Positions 8,862 through 17,507 of a stretch of 64,000 bases of DNA are shown one piece after another. How positions within the stretch are numbered: position 1 is the stretch's first letter; the number at the start of each line of letters is the position of its first letter. The position numbers and the translations under genes are program-made. This DNA comes from Hydrogenophaga sp. Lineage in GTDB: Bacteria; Pseudomonadota; Gammaproteobacteria; Burkholderiales; Burkholderiaceae_C. The notes beneath the pieces were generated by a model. The model saw only the letters and a program-made list of their open reading frames with translations, did not search any database and was not told where the DNA came from. The stretch covers positions 96,164 through 160,163 of the forward strand of contig NZ_WVZN01000045.1 in assembly GCF_011772445.1 (NCBI RefSeq), in the 5' to 3' direction.

Positions 8862-9563
8862 GTGTCTGCGCTCGTCGCTCCAACGGGCTCCCTGTGGCCG
8901 CCCTGGAATCGCACCCCGATGGAACTGCGCATCGACGTGGAGTTGCCCGCCGAAGCCGTGGACGCCGACCTGCGCCGCCTGCAGCGGCGGCTGCGCACAC
9001 CGGGTGACGCCTTGCACCGCTGCGCGACGCTGCCCTCGGGCCTGCCCGGCCTGGTGCTGCGCCACCGCGAGGCCGATGGCGAGCACTACGTCTACGTGCA
9101 GGACACCACGCTGGACCGGCTGGCCGGCGTCACCGTGTTCAACCGCCTGATCGAACTCGACCGGCGCGCCGACCGCGTGTTGCGCGGCCCGCACTCGCGT
9201 TATGCGCCGGCCTACCGGCGGCGCGGTGTGGCCAGCGCGGTCTACGGCTGGGCGCTGGACGCGGGCCTGTGCCTCATCAGCGGGCCGCGCCAGTCGCCCG
9301 GCGCGCACGCGCTGTGGCGCGCGCTGGCGCGGCGCCACCCGCTGGGCTTCGTCGCGCTGCGCGACAAGGCCCTGCACTGGCTCGGCAACGAGGTCGACAC
9401 CGCGACCCTGGAGGACTTCCACACCCGCATGGTGCTGCTGGGCGCGGGCTGGGACCTGCCGCGCTTCCTGCGCGAATCGCGCTGCGCCGGCGATCAGCGG
9501 ATCCTCTGCACCTCCAGCGGCAATACGCGCGAGGCCCGGTTGCTCCAGGCGCCGCGCACGTAG
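8862..9563 (+). CDS. GNAT-like acyltransferase, function unknown
   Basis: With the GTG at 8862 this is a 233-residue protein; the ATG at 8919 (MELRIDVELP) is an alternative start. The segment YRRRGVASAVYGWALDAG resembles GNAT motif A (R-x-x-G-x-A), preceded by a strand-rich region with VYVQDTTLDRLAGVTVFN. It sits 2 nt after the beta-helix gene, suggesting a rnk-USP-betahelix-GNAT operon. Its last 70 nt overlap the 3' end of the converging cytochrome gene. The GNAT assignment is moderate and no substrate can be named. Confidence 0.55.
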   Translation: MSALVAPTGSLWPPWNRTPMELRIDVELPAEAVDADLRRLQRRLRTPGDALHRCATLPSGLPGLVLRHREADGEHYVYVQDTTLDRLAGVTVFNRLIELDRRADRVLRGPHSRYAPAYRRRGVASAVYGWALDAGLCLISGPRQSPGAHALWRALARRHPLGFVALRDKALHWLGNEVDTATLEDFHTRMVLLGAGWDLPRFLRESRCAGDQRILCTSSGNTREARLLQAPRT

Positions 9564-10771
9564 CTGGCCAGCGCCGCGATCTCCGCGTCCGACAGCTCCT
9601 GTCCGAACGGCGGCATGCCGTAGGGCGCGGGGTTGCCCGGCGTGGTGGGCGGGAAACCGCCGCCGATGATCACGCGCAGCAGGTTGGCGCTGGACGCCAT
9701 GGTCACCGTGCGGTGACCGTCCAGCGAAGGGAACTCGGGCTCGGTGCTGAGGCCGTTCTCTCCATGGCACAGGGCGCACTTGGCGGCGTACAGGCGCTGG
9801 CCCAGCGCCAGCACCTGCGGCTCGGCGGATTCGGCGTCGGGCGCGGGTGGCTCCACCACGGGCAGCGATTGCAGGTACAGGCCCATCGATCGCAGGTCGG
9901 CTTCGCGCAGGTGACTCGTGCTGCCGGCCACCACCTCGGCCATCGGGCCCATCGCCGCGCCGCGCGCGCCGTGGCCGTCGCGCAGCAGGCGCACCACCTC
10001 GTCCAGCGGCCAGTCCTGCACGCCGGCTTCCTTCGGTGAGGCCAGAGAGGGCGCGTACCAGCCCTGCATGGGGATCTGCCCGCCGCTGAAGTCGGGCTTG
10101 TTCGCGGTGGCACCCAGCGCGTTGCGCGGCGCGTGGCAGGCCATGCAATGGCCCAGGCCCAGCGTCAGGTACGCGCCGCGGTTCCACTCGGCGGGCTGCG
10201 TGGTGTCCGGGCGGAAAGGCTCGGGCGAGAAGAACAGGCTGCGCCAGGCCACCAGCGCGGCCTGCGTGTCGTACGGAAAGCGCAGCGTGTGCGTGCGGTT
10301 GGGCTCGCGCACGGGCGGCAGACTCAGCAGGAACGCATGCAGCGCGTCGCTGTCCTCGCGTGTCACGCGGGCGTAGTCGGGGTAGGGGAAGGCGGGGTAG
10401 AGCAGGCGCCCGTCGCGCGACTGGCCGTGGTGCAGCGCGCGCCAGAAGTCGTCCGCGCTCCAGCGGCCGATGCCGGTTTCGGCGTCGGGCGTCAGGTTGG
10501 AGGCGTACACGGTGCCGAAGGGCGTGGCGATGCCTTTGCCTCCGGCGTAGGCCGCGCCGCCGCGTTCGGTGTGGCAGGCCGCGCAGTTGCCCGCGCGCGC
10601 CAGGTAGGCCCCGCGCTCCACGAGCCCGGCCGTGTGCGGCACGCTCGGGCCGGGCTCCACCGGGATCAACCGGGTGGCCTGCCACACCCACAGGGCCCCG
10701 GCGATCACCAGGACCAGCAGCAGGGCGGCGATGAGGCGAATGCCGGCGAGGCCGCGCGGGGGGTGTTTCAT
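9494..10771 (-). CDS. Membrane-anchored triheme cytochrome c
   Basis: A 425-residue protein with one N-terminal hydrophobic segment (about 12-31) acting as signal anchor, and three c-type haem sites: CAACH (63-67), CMACH (209-213) and CALCH (332-336). The layout of three cytochrome domains resembles the cytochrome subunit of membrane-bound alcohol/aldehyde dehydrogenases, which passes electrons from a periplasmic dehydrogenase to quinone or an oxidase. No dehydrogenase subunit lies beside it. The ATG at 10771 overlaps the stop of the upstream c4-type cytochrome (ATGA), so the pair is co-translated. Confidence 0.85.
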   Translation of the reverse strand: MKHPPRGLAGIRLIAALLLVLVIAGALWVWQATRLIPVEPGPSVPHTAGLVERGAYLARAGNCAACHTERGGAAYAGGKGIATPFGTVYASNLTPDAETGIGRWSADDFWRALHHGQSRDGRLLYPAFPYPDYARVTREDSDALHAFLLSLPPVREPNRTHTLRFPYDTQAALVAWRSLFFSPEPFRPDTTQPAEWNRGAYLTLGLGHCMACHAPRNALGATANKPDFSGGQIPMQGWYAPSLASPKEAGVQDWPLDEVVRLLRDGHGARGAAMGPMAEVVAGSTSHLREADLRSMGLYLQSLPVVEPPAPDAESAEPQVLALGQRLYAAKCALCHGENGLSTEPEFPSLDGHRTVTMASSANLLRVIIGGGFPPTTPGNPAPYGMPPFGQELSDAEIAALASYVRGAWSNRASRVLPLEVQRIR

Positions 10772-11481
10772 TTCAGCACCTCCGCGCTGCCGCAGCGCAT
10801 CGGCCAGGGATCGGGCGCGGCGCTGGCGGGCGCGGCCCCACCCGTGACAGGTTGCGACGACAGCCACACCGCCATCGCGCTCACGTCGTCCGGGCTCAGG
10901 CGGCGTGCGATCTCGCCCATGCAGTCGGGCGCGCTGGCCTTGCGCAGGCCGTTGCGCCAGGCGCCGAACTGGCCCAGCAGGTAGTCGCGCGGCAGGCCCA
11001 GCAGGCCGGGCATGGCGGGCTGGATGCCCGTCATCGCGGCGCCATGGCACGAGGCGCAGGCCGGCACGCCCAGGGCCGCGTCGCCCACCCGCACGAGCTG
11101 TTCGCCTCGCGCCAGCACGGCGGGTGGCGCACCCGTGGTCTGCGGCGCGGGGTAGGGCAGGTCCAGCCCCGCGAAGTAGCCGGCGATGTCGCGCAGATAA
11201 GCGTCGGACATGTGCTCGACCAGATGGGCCATGGTCGCATTGATGCGCCGGCCCTCGCGGAAGTGCAGGAGCTGGTTGTAGAGGTAGCCCGCGGGCTTGC
11301 CCGCGATGCGCGGAAAGTAGCCCTGGTTGGTGGCGCGGCCGTCCTGGCCGTGGCAGGCCACGCAGGCCAGCATGCGGCGGGCCATCGGGTCCGCGGGCAG
11401 GGGGTCGGCCGCCTGGGCGGCCAGTGCGGGCAGCGCCAGCGCGGCGGCCAGCAGCAGGTGGGGAAGTCGGGGGAATCTCAC
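10768..11481 (-). CDS. Periplasmic diheme cytochrome c (c4-like)
   Basis: A 237-residue exported protein. The GTG at 11481 gives a clean signal peptide (RFPRLPHLLLAAALALPALAAQA) and a second GTG three codons upstream is possible. Two haem motifs, CVACH (40-44) and CASCH (142-146), lie in two similar halves as in cytochrome c4, a diheme electron shuttle to terminal oxidases. It overlaps the downstream triheme cytochrome by 4 nt and is divergent from a MocR regulator, which may control both. Confidence 0.85.
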   Translation of the reverse strand: MRFPRLPHLLLAAALALPALAAQAADPLPADPMARRMLACVACHGQDGRATNQGYFPRIAGKPAGYLYNQLLHFREGRRINATMAHLVEHMSDAYLRDIAGYFAGLDLPYPAPQTTGAPPAVLARGEQLVRVGDAALGVPACASCHGAAMTGIQPAMPGLLGLPRDYLLGQFGAWRNGLRKASAPDCMGEIARRLSPDDVSAMAVWLSSQPVTGGAAPASAAPDPWPMRCGSAEVLK

Positions 11482-11577
11482 ACCCGACACTGTGCGCCAG
11501 GCCGGGCGCCGGCGGTAGAGGCAGATTGCGTTCAAATCGACCGGATCAGCCGAATCAGCGGCCGTTTCCCCCGACCC

Positions 11578-12981
11578 GTGACCATCAAATACGAAGCGCT
11601 CGCCAACGACATCGAGGCACTTATCGCCAGCGGCACGCTGGCCATTGGCGACCGCCTGCCCTCGGTGCGCGACACCGTGGCCAGCCGCGGCCTCAGCCCG
11701 GCCACCGTGTTCGAGGCCTACTACCGGCTGGAGGCGCGCGGCCTGGTCGAGGCGCGCCCGCGCGCGGGCTACTTCGTGAAGGCCGTGCCCGCCCCACGGG
11801 AAGAACCGCGCGGCGCGGACCCGGTCCCGGGCTCGCAGGACGTCGCCGTGAACGACGTGGTGCAGGCCGTGCTCGGTTCGGTGCGCGACCGCCAGGTCGC
11901 GCCCCTGGGCTCGGCCTTTCCCTCGCCCGAGCTGTTCCCGCTCGAGCGACTGGCGCGCGGCATGGGCGCGGCCATGCGCCGGCTCGACCCGCGCCAATTG
12001 CTGGAAGACCTCACGCCCGGCAACGCCGAACTGCGGCGCCAGATCGCCCTGCGCGGCGTGGCGCAGGGCCTGAGCATCGGCGTGGACGAGGTGGTCATCA
12101 CCAGCGGCGCCATGGAGGCGCTCACGCTCGGCCTGCAGGCCGTCACCCAGCCCGGCGACGTGGTGGCCATCGAATCGCCCGCGTTCTACGGCTGCCTGCA
12201 GACGCTGGAGCGCTTGCGGCTCAAGGCGGTGGAAGTGGCCACGCACCCGCGCACCGGCGTGCAGGTCGATTCGCTGGCCGAGGTGCTGCGGCGCCACCCG
12301 GTGAAGGCCTGCTGGTTCATGCCCAGCTTTCAGAACCCGCTGGGCGCGCTCATGCCCGAGAACGCCAAGCGGGCCATGGTGGAGCTGCTGGCGCGCCACG
12401 AGGTGCCGCTGATCGAGGACGACGTGTACGCCGAGCTGTACTTCGGCGCGCAGCGTCCGCTGCCGGCCAAGGCCTGGGACCGGCACGGCGGCGTGATGCA
12501 CTGCAGTTCGTTCTCCAAGTCGCTGGCGCCGGGGTATCGGGTGGGCTGGGTGTCGGCGGGGCGTTTCGCGCCGCAGGTGAACCGGCTCAAGTTCATGAGC
12601 ACGCTGGGTGTGTCGGTGCCGGCGCAACTGGCGGTGCTGCATTTTCTGCAGCACGGCGCGTTCGACAAGCACCTGCGCCAACTGCGCACGGCGTTGGCGG
12701 CGCGGCAGCAGCGCGCCTTGCTGGGCATCGAGAAGTACTTTCCCGAAGGCACGCGCGTCACGCGGCCGGAGGGTGGGTACTTCCTGTGGGTGGAGCTGCC
12801 GGAGGCGGTGGACGCCATGGCTTTGCAGCAGGCGGCGCTGGCGCGGCACATCAGCCTGGCGCCGGGGCCCTTGTTTTCGGCCGACCGGCGCTTCCGTCAC
12901 CACGTGCGATTGAACGTGGGACATCCGAGGGTTGAGCAACTCGACGCGGCGCTGAAGACGCTGGGGCGGTTGGTGGGGTGA
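11578..12981 (+). CDS. MocR/PdxR-type GntR regulator with aminotransferase domain
   Basis: A 467-residue fusion: an N-terminal GntR winged helix (1-70, with RLPSVRDTVASRGLSPATVFEAYYRLEARGLVEARPRAGYFV) and a fold-type-I aminotransferase domain from about 100. The PLP-binding lysine is Lys314 in SSFSKSLAPGYRVGW, with the DDVY motif at 281-284. Such proteins are PLP-dependent transcriptional regulators. The GTG start at 11578 was chosen because the conserved winged helix begins at once. It diverges from the cytochrome pair across 96 bp containing two direct ATCAGC repeats (11545 and 11554), possible operator half-sites. Confidence 0.88.
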   Translation: MTIKYEALANDIEALIASGTLAIGDRLPSVRDTVASRGLSPATVFEAYYRLEARGLVEARPRAGYFVKAVPAPREEPRGADPVPGSQDVAVNDVVQAVLGSVRDRQVAPLGSAFPSPELFPLERLARGMGAAMRRLDPRQLLEDLTPGNAELRRQIALRGVAQGLSIGVDEVVITSGAMEALTLGLQAVTQPGDVVAIESPAFYGCLQTLERLRLKAVEVATHPRTGVQVDSLAEVLRRHPVKACWFMPSFQNPLGALMPENAKRAMVELLARHEVPLIEDDVYAELYFGAQRPLPAKAWDRHGGVMHCSSFSKSLAPGYRVGWVSAGRFAPQVNRLKFMSTLGVSVPAQLAVLHFLQHGAFDKHLRQLRTALAARQQRALLGIEKYFPEGTRVTRPEGGYFLWVELPEAVDAMALQQAALARHISLAPGPLFSADRRFRHHVRLNVGHPRVEQLDAALKTLGRLVG

Positions 12982-12990
12982 GGTTTGCTG

Positions 12991-13117
12991 GGCTGCCTGG
13001 TTGGTGGTGGCCCGAGGCCACTGGGTGCCCGACTCCGCGAATGTCCCCCGCCAAGGGCTGCGCCCTTGGCTCCTCCTTTATTTCGCTGCGTCGGCCACCC
13101 AGTGTCCTCGGGCAGCC
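12991..13117 (+). repeat. REP-like structured repeat, left copy
   Basis: The core has a 16-bp block beginning CCGCGAATGTCCCCCG (13035), an internal hairpin CCAAGGGC-TGC-GCCCTTGG (13051-13069) and an 18-bp block ending TTTATTTCGCT (13070-13087). An outer stem encloses it: 13011-13027 pairs with 13096-13112 (16 of 17 positions). The core blocks are perfectly repeated, inverted, at 13188-13236. Confidence 0.8.
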
Positions 13118-13161
13118 AGGTGCAGGCACACCAACACCTGTTGGCGTGCCACGGTGTGGGG

Positions 13162-13261
13162 GGATCGGGTGACAGGGCGCTCTGTGTAGCGAAATAAAGG
13201 AGGAGGGCGGCGCAGCCGCCCGGGGGACATTCGCGGAACAGAGCGCCCTGGCGCCCGATCC
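13162..13261 (-). repeat. REP-like structured repeat, right copy, inverted
   Basis: The 18-bp and 16-bp core blocks are the exact reverse complement of the left copy (13188-13205 and 13221-13236). The internal hairpin differs (GGCGGC-GCA-GCCGCC, 13206-13220). The outer stem, 13162-13185 pairing with 13238-13261, shares no sequence with the left copy's stem but pairs equally well. Confidence 0.8.
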
Positions 13262-13284
13262 TCGCGTGGTCTCCGCCCGCAGTC

Positions 13285-13620
13285 TCAAGGAGACAGGACA
13301 GCCTGAAGCGCCTCGGGTACCGCCCGTTCCGGCAGCCGATGCAACTGCCCCACCGCCGCCAGAAACCCCTCCCGGTCCGCCCGCACCGGCCCCAGGTAAC
13401 GCAGCACCCCCGCCGGCCACAGGATCGCCACGCTCGGAAACGCGGTGATCTCCAGCTCGTCCGCGTCCAGCCCCTCGTCTTCGATGTCCACCCAGCGCAG
13501 CGCCTCGGCGGGCAGGCCGTCGGCCACCTCGCGGAAGGCGCGGCACTGCGTGCACCACTCGGCGCACAGCACCACGATCGACACGTCCGGGGGCAGGGAG
13601 GGTGTGTTGCTGAGGTTCAT
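13285..13620 (-). CDS. Small cytoplasmic thioredoxin-like protein
   Basis: A 111-residue thioredoxin-fold protein with the active-site motif CTQC (Cys23, Cys26) in VVLCAEWCTQCRAFREVA, followed by the conserved cis-proline strand FPSVAILWPAGVL. The Met at 13620 was preferred to an upstream one because it begins just before the first strand and avoids an 18-residue extension rich in Arg. No signal peptide is seen. The motif is not the classical CGPC, so the redox partner is unknown. It is divergent from the ROK regulator gene. Confidence 0.8.
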   Translation of the reverse strand: MNLSNTPSLPPDVSIVVLCAEWCTQCRAFREVADGLPAEALRWVDIEDEGLDADELEITAFPSVAILWPAGVLRYLGPVRADREGFLAAVGQLHRLPERAVPEALQAVLSP

Positions 13621-13783
13621 GGGCAGACCGCGAGTATCCGATCGACCCGATACCCGCACGGGCTTGGCCCTCATTCGACCTTGTTTGGGTCAAAGTTCGG
13701 ACTTTTCGGGCCGAATTCGACCCACTAGCATGCACCGCAATGCCAGCCCGGGCTCCCTCGGGGACAGGCAGAGGAGACAAGAC

Positions 13784-14980
13784 GTGAGCTGGAAAGGCCT
13801 CAAGAACGGCGAAAAGACGCTGCTCGACCACGTGTTCTGGGCAAGCGGCATCTCGCGCGACGCGCTCGCCGCGGCGTCCTCGTTTTCCAAGAGCCGCGCC
13901 AACGCCGCCGTGGCCGAGCTGCTGGAACAGGGCCTGCTGGAGCCCACCGGCGAACTCGCCAGCACCGGCGGGCGCCGAGCCGAGACCCTGCGCCTGAGCC
14001 GCAGCCTGGGCGTGCTCATCGGCGTGGCCGTCGGCGCCACCGGCCTGGAGGTCGGCGTCCTCAGCCCCGACCTCAGCGTGCTCGCCCACCACAGCGAACC
14101 CGCCGACGTGCGCGACGGCCCCGTGCCCGTGCTCGCGCGCATCCGCGCGCTCATGCGCGAGCTGCTCGCGCAGTGCGGCGTGCTGCCGCGCCAGGTCATC
14201 GCCATCGGCATCGGCCTGCCCGGCCCGGTGGACTTCGACACCGGCCAACTCGTCAACCCGCCGCTCATGCCGCAGTGGGACGCCTACTCCATCCGCGACG
14301 ACATCGCCACCGACTTCGCCGCGCCCGTGTTCGTGGACAACGACGTCAACGTGATGGCGCTGGGCGAGCTCTGGCGCATGCAGCGCAGCCTGCAGAACTT
14401 CCTCGTGGTGAAGGTGGGCACCGGCATCGGCTGCGGCGTGGTCTGCCACGGCCAGGTCTACCGCGGCGCCAACGGCTCGGCCGGTGACGTGGGCCACATC
14501 TGCGTGGTGCCCGAGGGCCCGCGCTGCCACTGCGGCAACCTGGGCTGCGTGGAGGCCATGGCCGCCGGCCCCGCCATCGCGCGCATGGCCACCGAGGCGG
14601 CCGAGGCCGGGCAGAGCCCGCTGCTCGCGCGCCTCATCGCCGAGCGCGGCCCGCTGCGCCTGCAGGACGTGGCCGAGGCCAGCCGCGCGGGCGACATGGC
14701 GGCCAACCAGGTGATGCAGCGATCCGGCGCGCTGGTGGGGCAGATGCTCGCCTCGGTGGTGAACTTCTTCAACCCCTCGCACGTGTTCATCGGCGGCGGC
14801 ATCACGCGCGTGGGCCCGCTGTTCCTGGCCGCCGTGCGCCAGAGCGTGTACCACCGCTCGCTCGCGCTCTCCACGCGGCACCTGGAGATCCAGTACACGC
14901 CGCTGGGCGAGCGCGCCGGGCTGATCGGCGCGGGCGTGCTGGCCATGCAGGAAAGCCTGCGGCGGATGGAGGTGGCATGA
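13784..14980 (+). CDS. ROK-family transcriptional regulator of the sugar operon
   Basis: A 398-residue NagC/XylR-like protein: winged-helix N terminus (about 10-65, GISRDALAAASSFSKSRANAAVAELLE) and a ROK sugar-kinase-like domain. The ROK zinc site is visible as His238 plus Cys248, Cys250 and Cys255 (GPRCHCGNLGCVEAMA). The GTG at 13784 has GAGGAGA upstream. Its TGA overlaps the ATG of the ABC ATPase gene, so regulator and transporter are one operon. The intergenic region carries two direct ATTCGACC repeats (13673-13680 and 13715-13722), possible operator sites for autoregulation. Confidence 0.9.
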   Translation: MSWKGLKNGEKTLLDHVFWASGISRDALAAASSFSKSRANAAVAELLEQGLLEPTGELASTGGRRAETLRLSRSLGVLIGVAVGATGLEVGVLSPDLSVLAHHSEPADVRDGPVPVLARIRALMRELLAQCGVLPRQVIAIGIGLPGPVDFDTGQLVNPPLMPQWDAYSIRDDIATDFAAPVFVDNDVNVMALGELWRMQRSLQNFLVVKVGTGIGCGVVCHGQVYRGANGSAGDVGHICVVPEGPRCHCGNLGCVEAMAAGPAIARMATEAAEAGQSPLLARLIAERGPLRLQDVAEASRAGDMAANQVMQRSGALVGQMLASVVNFFNPSHVFIGGGITRVGPLFLAAVRQSVYHRSLALSTRHLEIQYTPLGERAGLIGAGVLAMQESLRRMEVA

Positions 14981-16470
14981 GCGGCGTGCGCGTCGAACTG
15001 CGCGGCATCGTCAAGCGCTTCGGCCCGGTGCAGGTGCTGCACGGCGTCGACCTGGCTTTCGAGCCCGGGCGCATCGTCGGCCTGCTGGGCGAGAACGGCG
15101 CGGGCAAGTCCACGCTGATGAAGATCCTCGCGGGCTACGAAGCACCGAGCGAGGGCGACGTGATGGTCAACGGCCGCCTGGTGCGCTTCGACGGCCCGCG
15201 CGCCGCCGAGGCCGAGGGCATCGTGCTCATCCACCAGGAGTTCAACCTGGCCGAAGACCTCACCGTGGCGCAGAACATCTTCCTGGGCCACGAGAAGCGG
15301 AGTGGCTGGTGGCTGGACGACGCGGCCATGCGCGCCAGTGCGCGCGCGGTGCTCGACGAGGTGGGCCTGCACAAGGTGAACCCCGACACGCGCGTGCGCG
15401 AGCTCATCGTGGCCGAGCGCCAACTGGTGGAAATCGCCAAGGCCCTGTCGCGCCGCGCGCGCGTGCTCATCATGGACGAGCCCACCGCCACGCTCACGCC
15501 CAGCGAGACCGGCCGCCTGTTCGAACTCATGGCGCGCCTCAAGGCCGAGGGCGTCTGCGTCGTCTTCATCTCGCACAAGCTCGACGAGGTGGAACGCATC
15601 ACCGATGAGGTGGTGGTGATGCGCGATGGCCGCGTCGTCGCCCGCGAACCCACCGCCGCCCTCACGCGAGCACAGATGGCGAACCTGATGGTGGGCCGCG
15701 AGCTGGCCGACCTCTACCCGCCGCGCCACGCCGTGCCGGCCGAGGCGCCCGTGCTGCTCTCGGTGCAGGGTCTGTGCGTGCCGGGCTGGGCCGACGACGT
15801 GAGCTTCGAGGTGCGCGCGGGCGAGGTCTTCGGCTTCGCGGGCCTGGTGGGCGCGGGGCGCACCGAGCTGTTCGAAGGCCTGCTGGGCCTGCGCGAGCGC
15901 ACGGCGCGCGCGGTGGAGATCGCCGGCCGCGCGGTGCGCCCGCGCTCGCCGCGCGAGGCGGCCGACGCCGGCCTCACCTACCTCAGCGAAGACCGCAAGG
16001 GCCGTGGCCTGCACGTGCGCTTCGGCCTGCGCGAGAACCTCACTCTCATGGCGCTGCAACGCCACGCGCAACCCTGGCTCAAGCCCGCGAGCGAGGCCGC
16101 CGCGCTGGAGCAGGCCGTGCGCGACTTCGGCATCCGCACCGGCTCGCTCACCGTGCCGGCGGGCTCGCTCTCGGGCGGCAACCAGCAGAAGCTGGCGCTG
16201 GCCAAGGTGCTGCACCCCGGCCCGCGCGTGGTGGTGCTCGACGAGCCCACGCGCGGCGTGGACATCGGCGCCAAGCGCGAGATCTACGCGCTCATCCGCC
16301 GCCTGGCCGATGAAGGCCGCGCGGTGGTCGTGGTCTCGTCCGAACTCATGGAACTCATCGGCCTGTGCCACCGCGTGGCGGTGATGCGCGCGGGCCGCCT
16401 GCAGGCCACGCTGTCGGCCGAGCACCTCAACGAACAGGAGCTGATCGCCCATGCCACCGGAACGCACTGA
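14977..16470 (+). CDS. Sugar ABC transporter ATP-binding protein (RbsA/MglA type)
   Basis: A 497-residue protein with two ABC domains in tandem. The first has Walker [10 protein letters not shown] (38-46) and Walker B region VLIMDEPTA; the second has the degenerate P-loop GLVGAGRTE usual in this family, the signature LSGGNQQK and [12 protein letters not shown]. It energises sugar uptake with the adjacent permease and binding protein. It begins in the stop of the ROK gene (ATGA) and its end overlaps the permease start by 20 nt, so the three are coupled. Confidence 0.93.
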   Translation: MSGVRVELRGIVKRFGPVQVLHGVDLAFEPGRIVGLLGENGAGKSTLMKILAGYEAPSEGDVMVNGRLVRFDGPRAAEAEGIVLIHQEFNLAEDLTVAQNIFLGHEKRSGWWLDDAAMRASARAVLDEVGLHKVNPDTRVRELIVAERQLVEIAKALSRRARVLIMDEPTATLTPSETGRLFELMARLKAEGVCVVFISHKLDEVERITDEVVVMRDGRVVAREPTAALTRAQMANLMVGRELADLYPPRHAVPAEAPVLLSVQGLCVPGWADDVSFEVRAGEVFGFAGLVGAGRTELFEGLLGLRERTARAVEIAGRAVRPRSPREAADAGLTYLSEDRKGRGLHVRFGLRENLTLMALQRHAQPWLKPASEAAALEQAVRDFGIRTGSLTVPAGSLSGGNQQKLALAKVLHPGPRVVVLDEPTRGVDIGAKREIYALIRRLADEGRAVVVVSSELMELIGLCHRVAVMRAGRLQATLSAEHLNEQELIAHATGTH

Positions 16471-17449
16471 CCCCACCGCCGCCGCGCCCGCGGCGCGGCG
16501 CTGGCGCCTGCCGTCTTTCGGCCCGCTGCTGGGGCTGGTGCTGCTCTGCGTGGTGGGCACCTGGCTCAACAGCGAATTCGCCACCCTGCCCAACGCCATG
16601 AACGTGCTCACGCGCACCGCCTTCATCGGCATCATCGCCGTGGGCATGTGCTTCGTCATCATCTCCGGCGGCATCGACCTGTCGGTGGGCTCCATGGCCG
16701 CGCTCATCGCGGGCGTCACCATCCTGCTGATGAACAAGCTGGTGCCCCTGGGCTGGCCGCCCGTGGCCCTGGTGGTGGTCGGCATGGCCACGGCGGTGTT
16801 GCTGGGCGCGCTGTTCGGCTTCGCGCACGGCCTGCTCATCACGCGCGGTCGCATCGAGCCCTTCATCGTCACGCTGGGCACGCTCGGCATCTTCCGCGCC
16901 TACCTCACCTACTTCGCCGATGGCGGTGCGCTCGCGCTCGACAACGACCTGGCCGACGCCTACGGCCCGGTCTACTACGGCAGCCTGCTGGGCGTGCCCA
17001 TCCCCGTGTGGGTCTTCGCGCTGGTGGCCATCGGCGGCGCGCTGCTGCTCAACCGCACGGCCTATGGTCGCTACGTGCAGGCCATCGGCTCCAACGAACA
17101 GGTGGCGCGCTACGCGGCGGTGGATGTGGACCGCACCAAGGTGCTCACCTACACCCTGCTCGGCGTGTGCGTGGGCATCGCCACGCTGCTCTACGTGCCC
17201 CGCCTGGGCTCGGCCTCGCCCACCACCGGCCTGCTGTGGGAGCTGGAGGCCATCGCCGCCGTCATCGTGGGCGGCACCGCCTTGCGCGGCGGCGCCGGCA
17301 GCATCGGTGGCACCGTGGTCGGCGCCATCCTGCTCTCGGTCATCAGCAACATCCTCAACCTCACCAGCATCATCAGCGTGTACCTCAACGCGGCGGTGCA
17401 GGGCTTCGTGATCATCGCCGTCGCATTCATGCAGCGGCGGCGTCCCTAG
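16451..17449 (+). CDS. Sugar ABC transporter permease (RbsC type)
   Basis: A 332-residue inner-membrane permease of the BPD_transp_2 family with about ten hydrophobic helices. The family hallmark [17 protein letters not shown] is at about residues 76-92, and the [19 protein letters not shown] loop near the end is typical. It overlaps the ATPase gene by 20 nt and lies 58 nt before the binding-protein gene. Confidence 0.92.
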   Translation: MPPERTDPTAAAPAARRWRLPSFGPLLGLVLLCVVGTWLNSEFATLPNAMNVLTRTAFIGIIAVGMCFVIISGGIDLSVGSMAALIAGVTILLMNKLVPLGWPPVALVVVGMATAVLLGALFGFAHGLLITRGRIEPFIVTLGTLGIFRAYLTYFADGGALALDNDLADAYGPVYYGSLLGVPIPVWVFALVAIGGALLLNRTAYGRYVQAIGSNEQVARYAAVDVDRTKVLTYTLLGVCVGIATLLYVPRLGSASPTTGLLWELEAIAAVIVGGTALRGGAGSIGGTVVGAILLSVISNILNLTSIISVYLNAAVQGFVIIAVAFMQRRRP

Positions 17450-17507
17450 GGCTTGAAACAAGGCCCTCCTTTTCTCTGTCAGCAACACCACCCTCAAGGA
17501 GACAAGC

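Larger units (their letters stand above)
12982..13284. other. 303-bp intergenic region filled by two structured repeats
   Basis: No gene is seen. Almost the whole interval is accounted for by two copies of one repeat in opposite orientation (12991-13117 and 13162-13261), between the mocR-type gene and the converging thioredoxin-like gene. Confidence 0.8.

Noticed and set aside
14458..16890. An 810-codon minus-strand frame opposite the ROK and sugar ABC genes
   Set aside because: No domain is recognisable and the composition is that of antisense GC-rich coding DNA.
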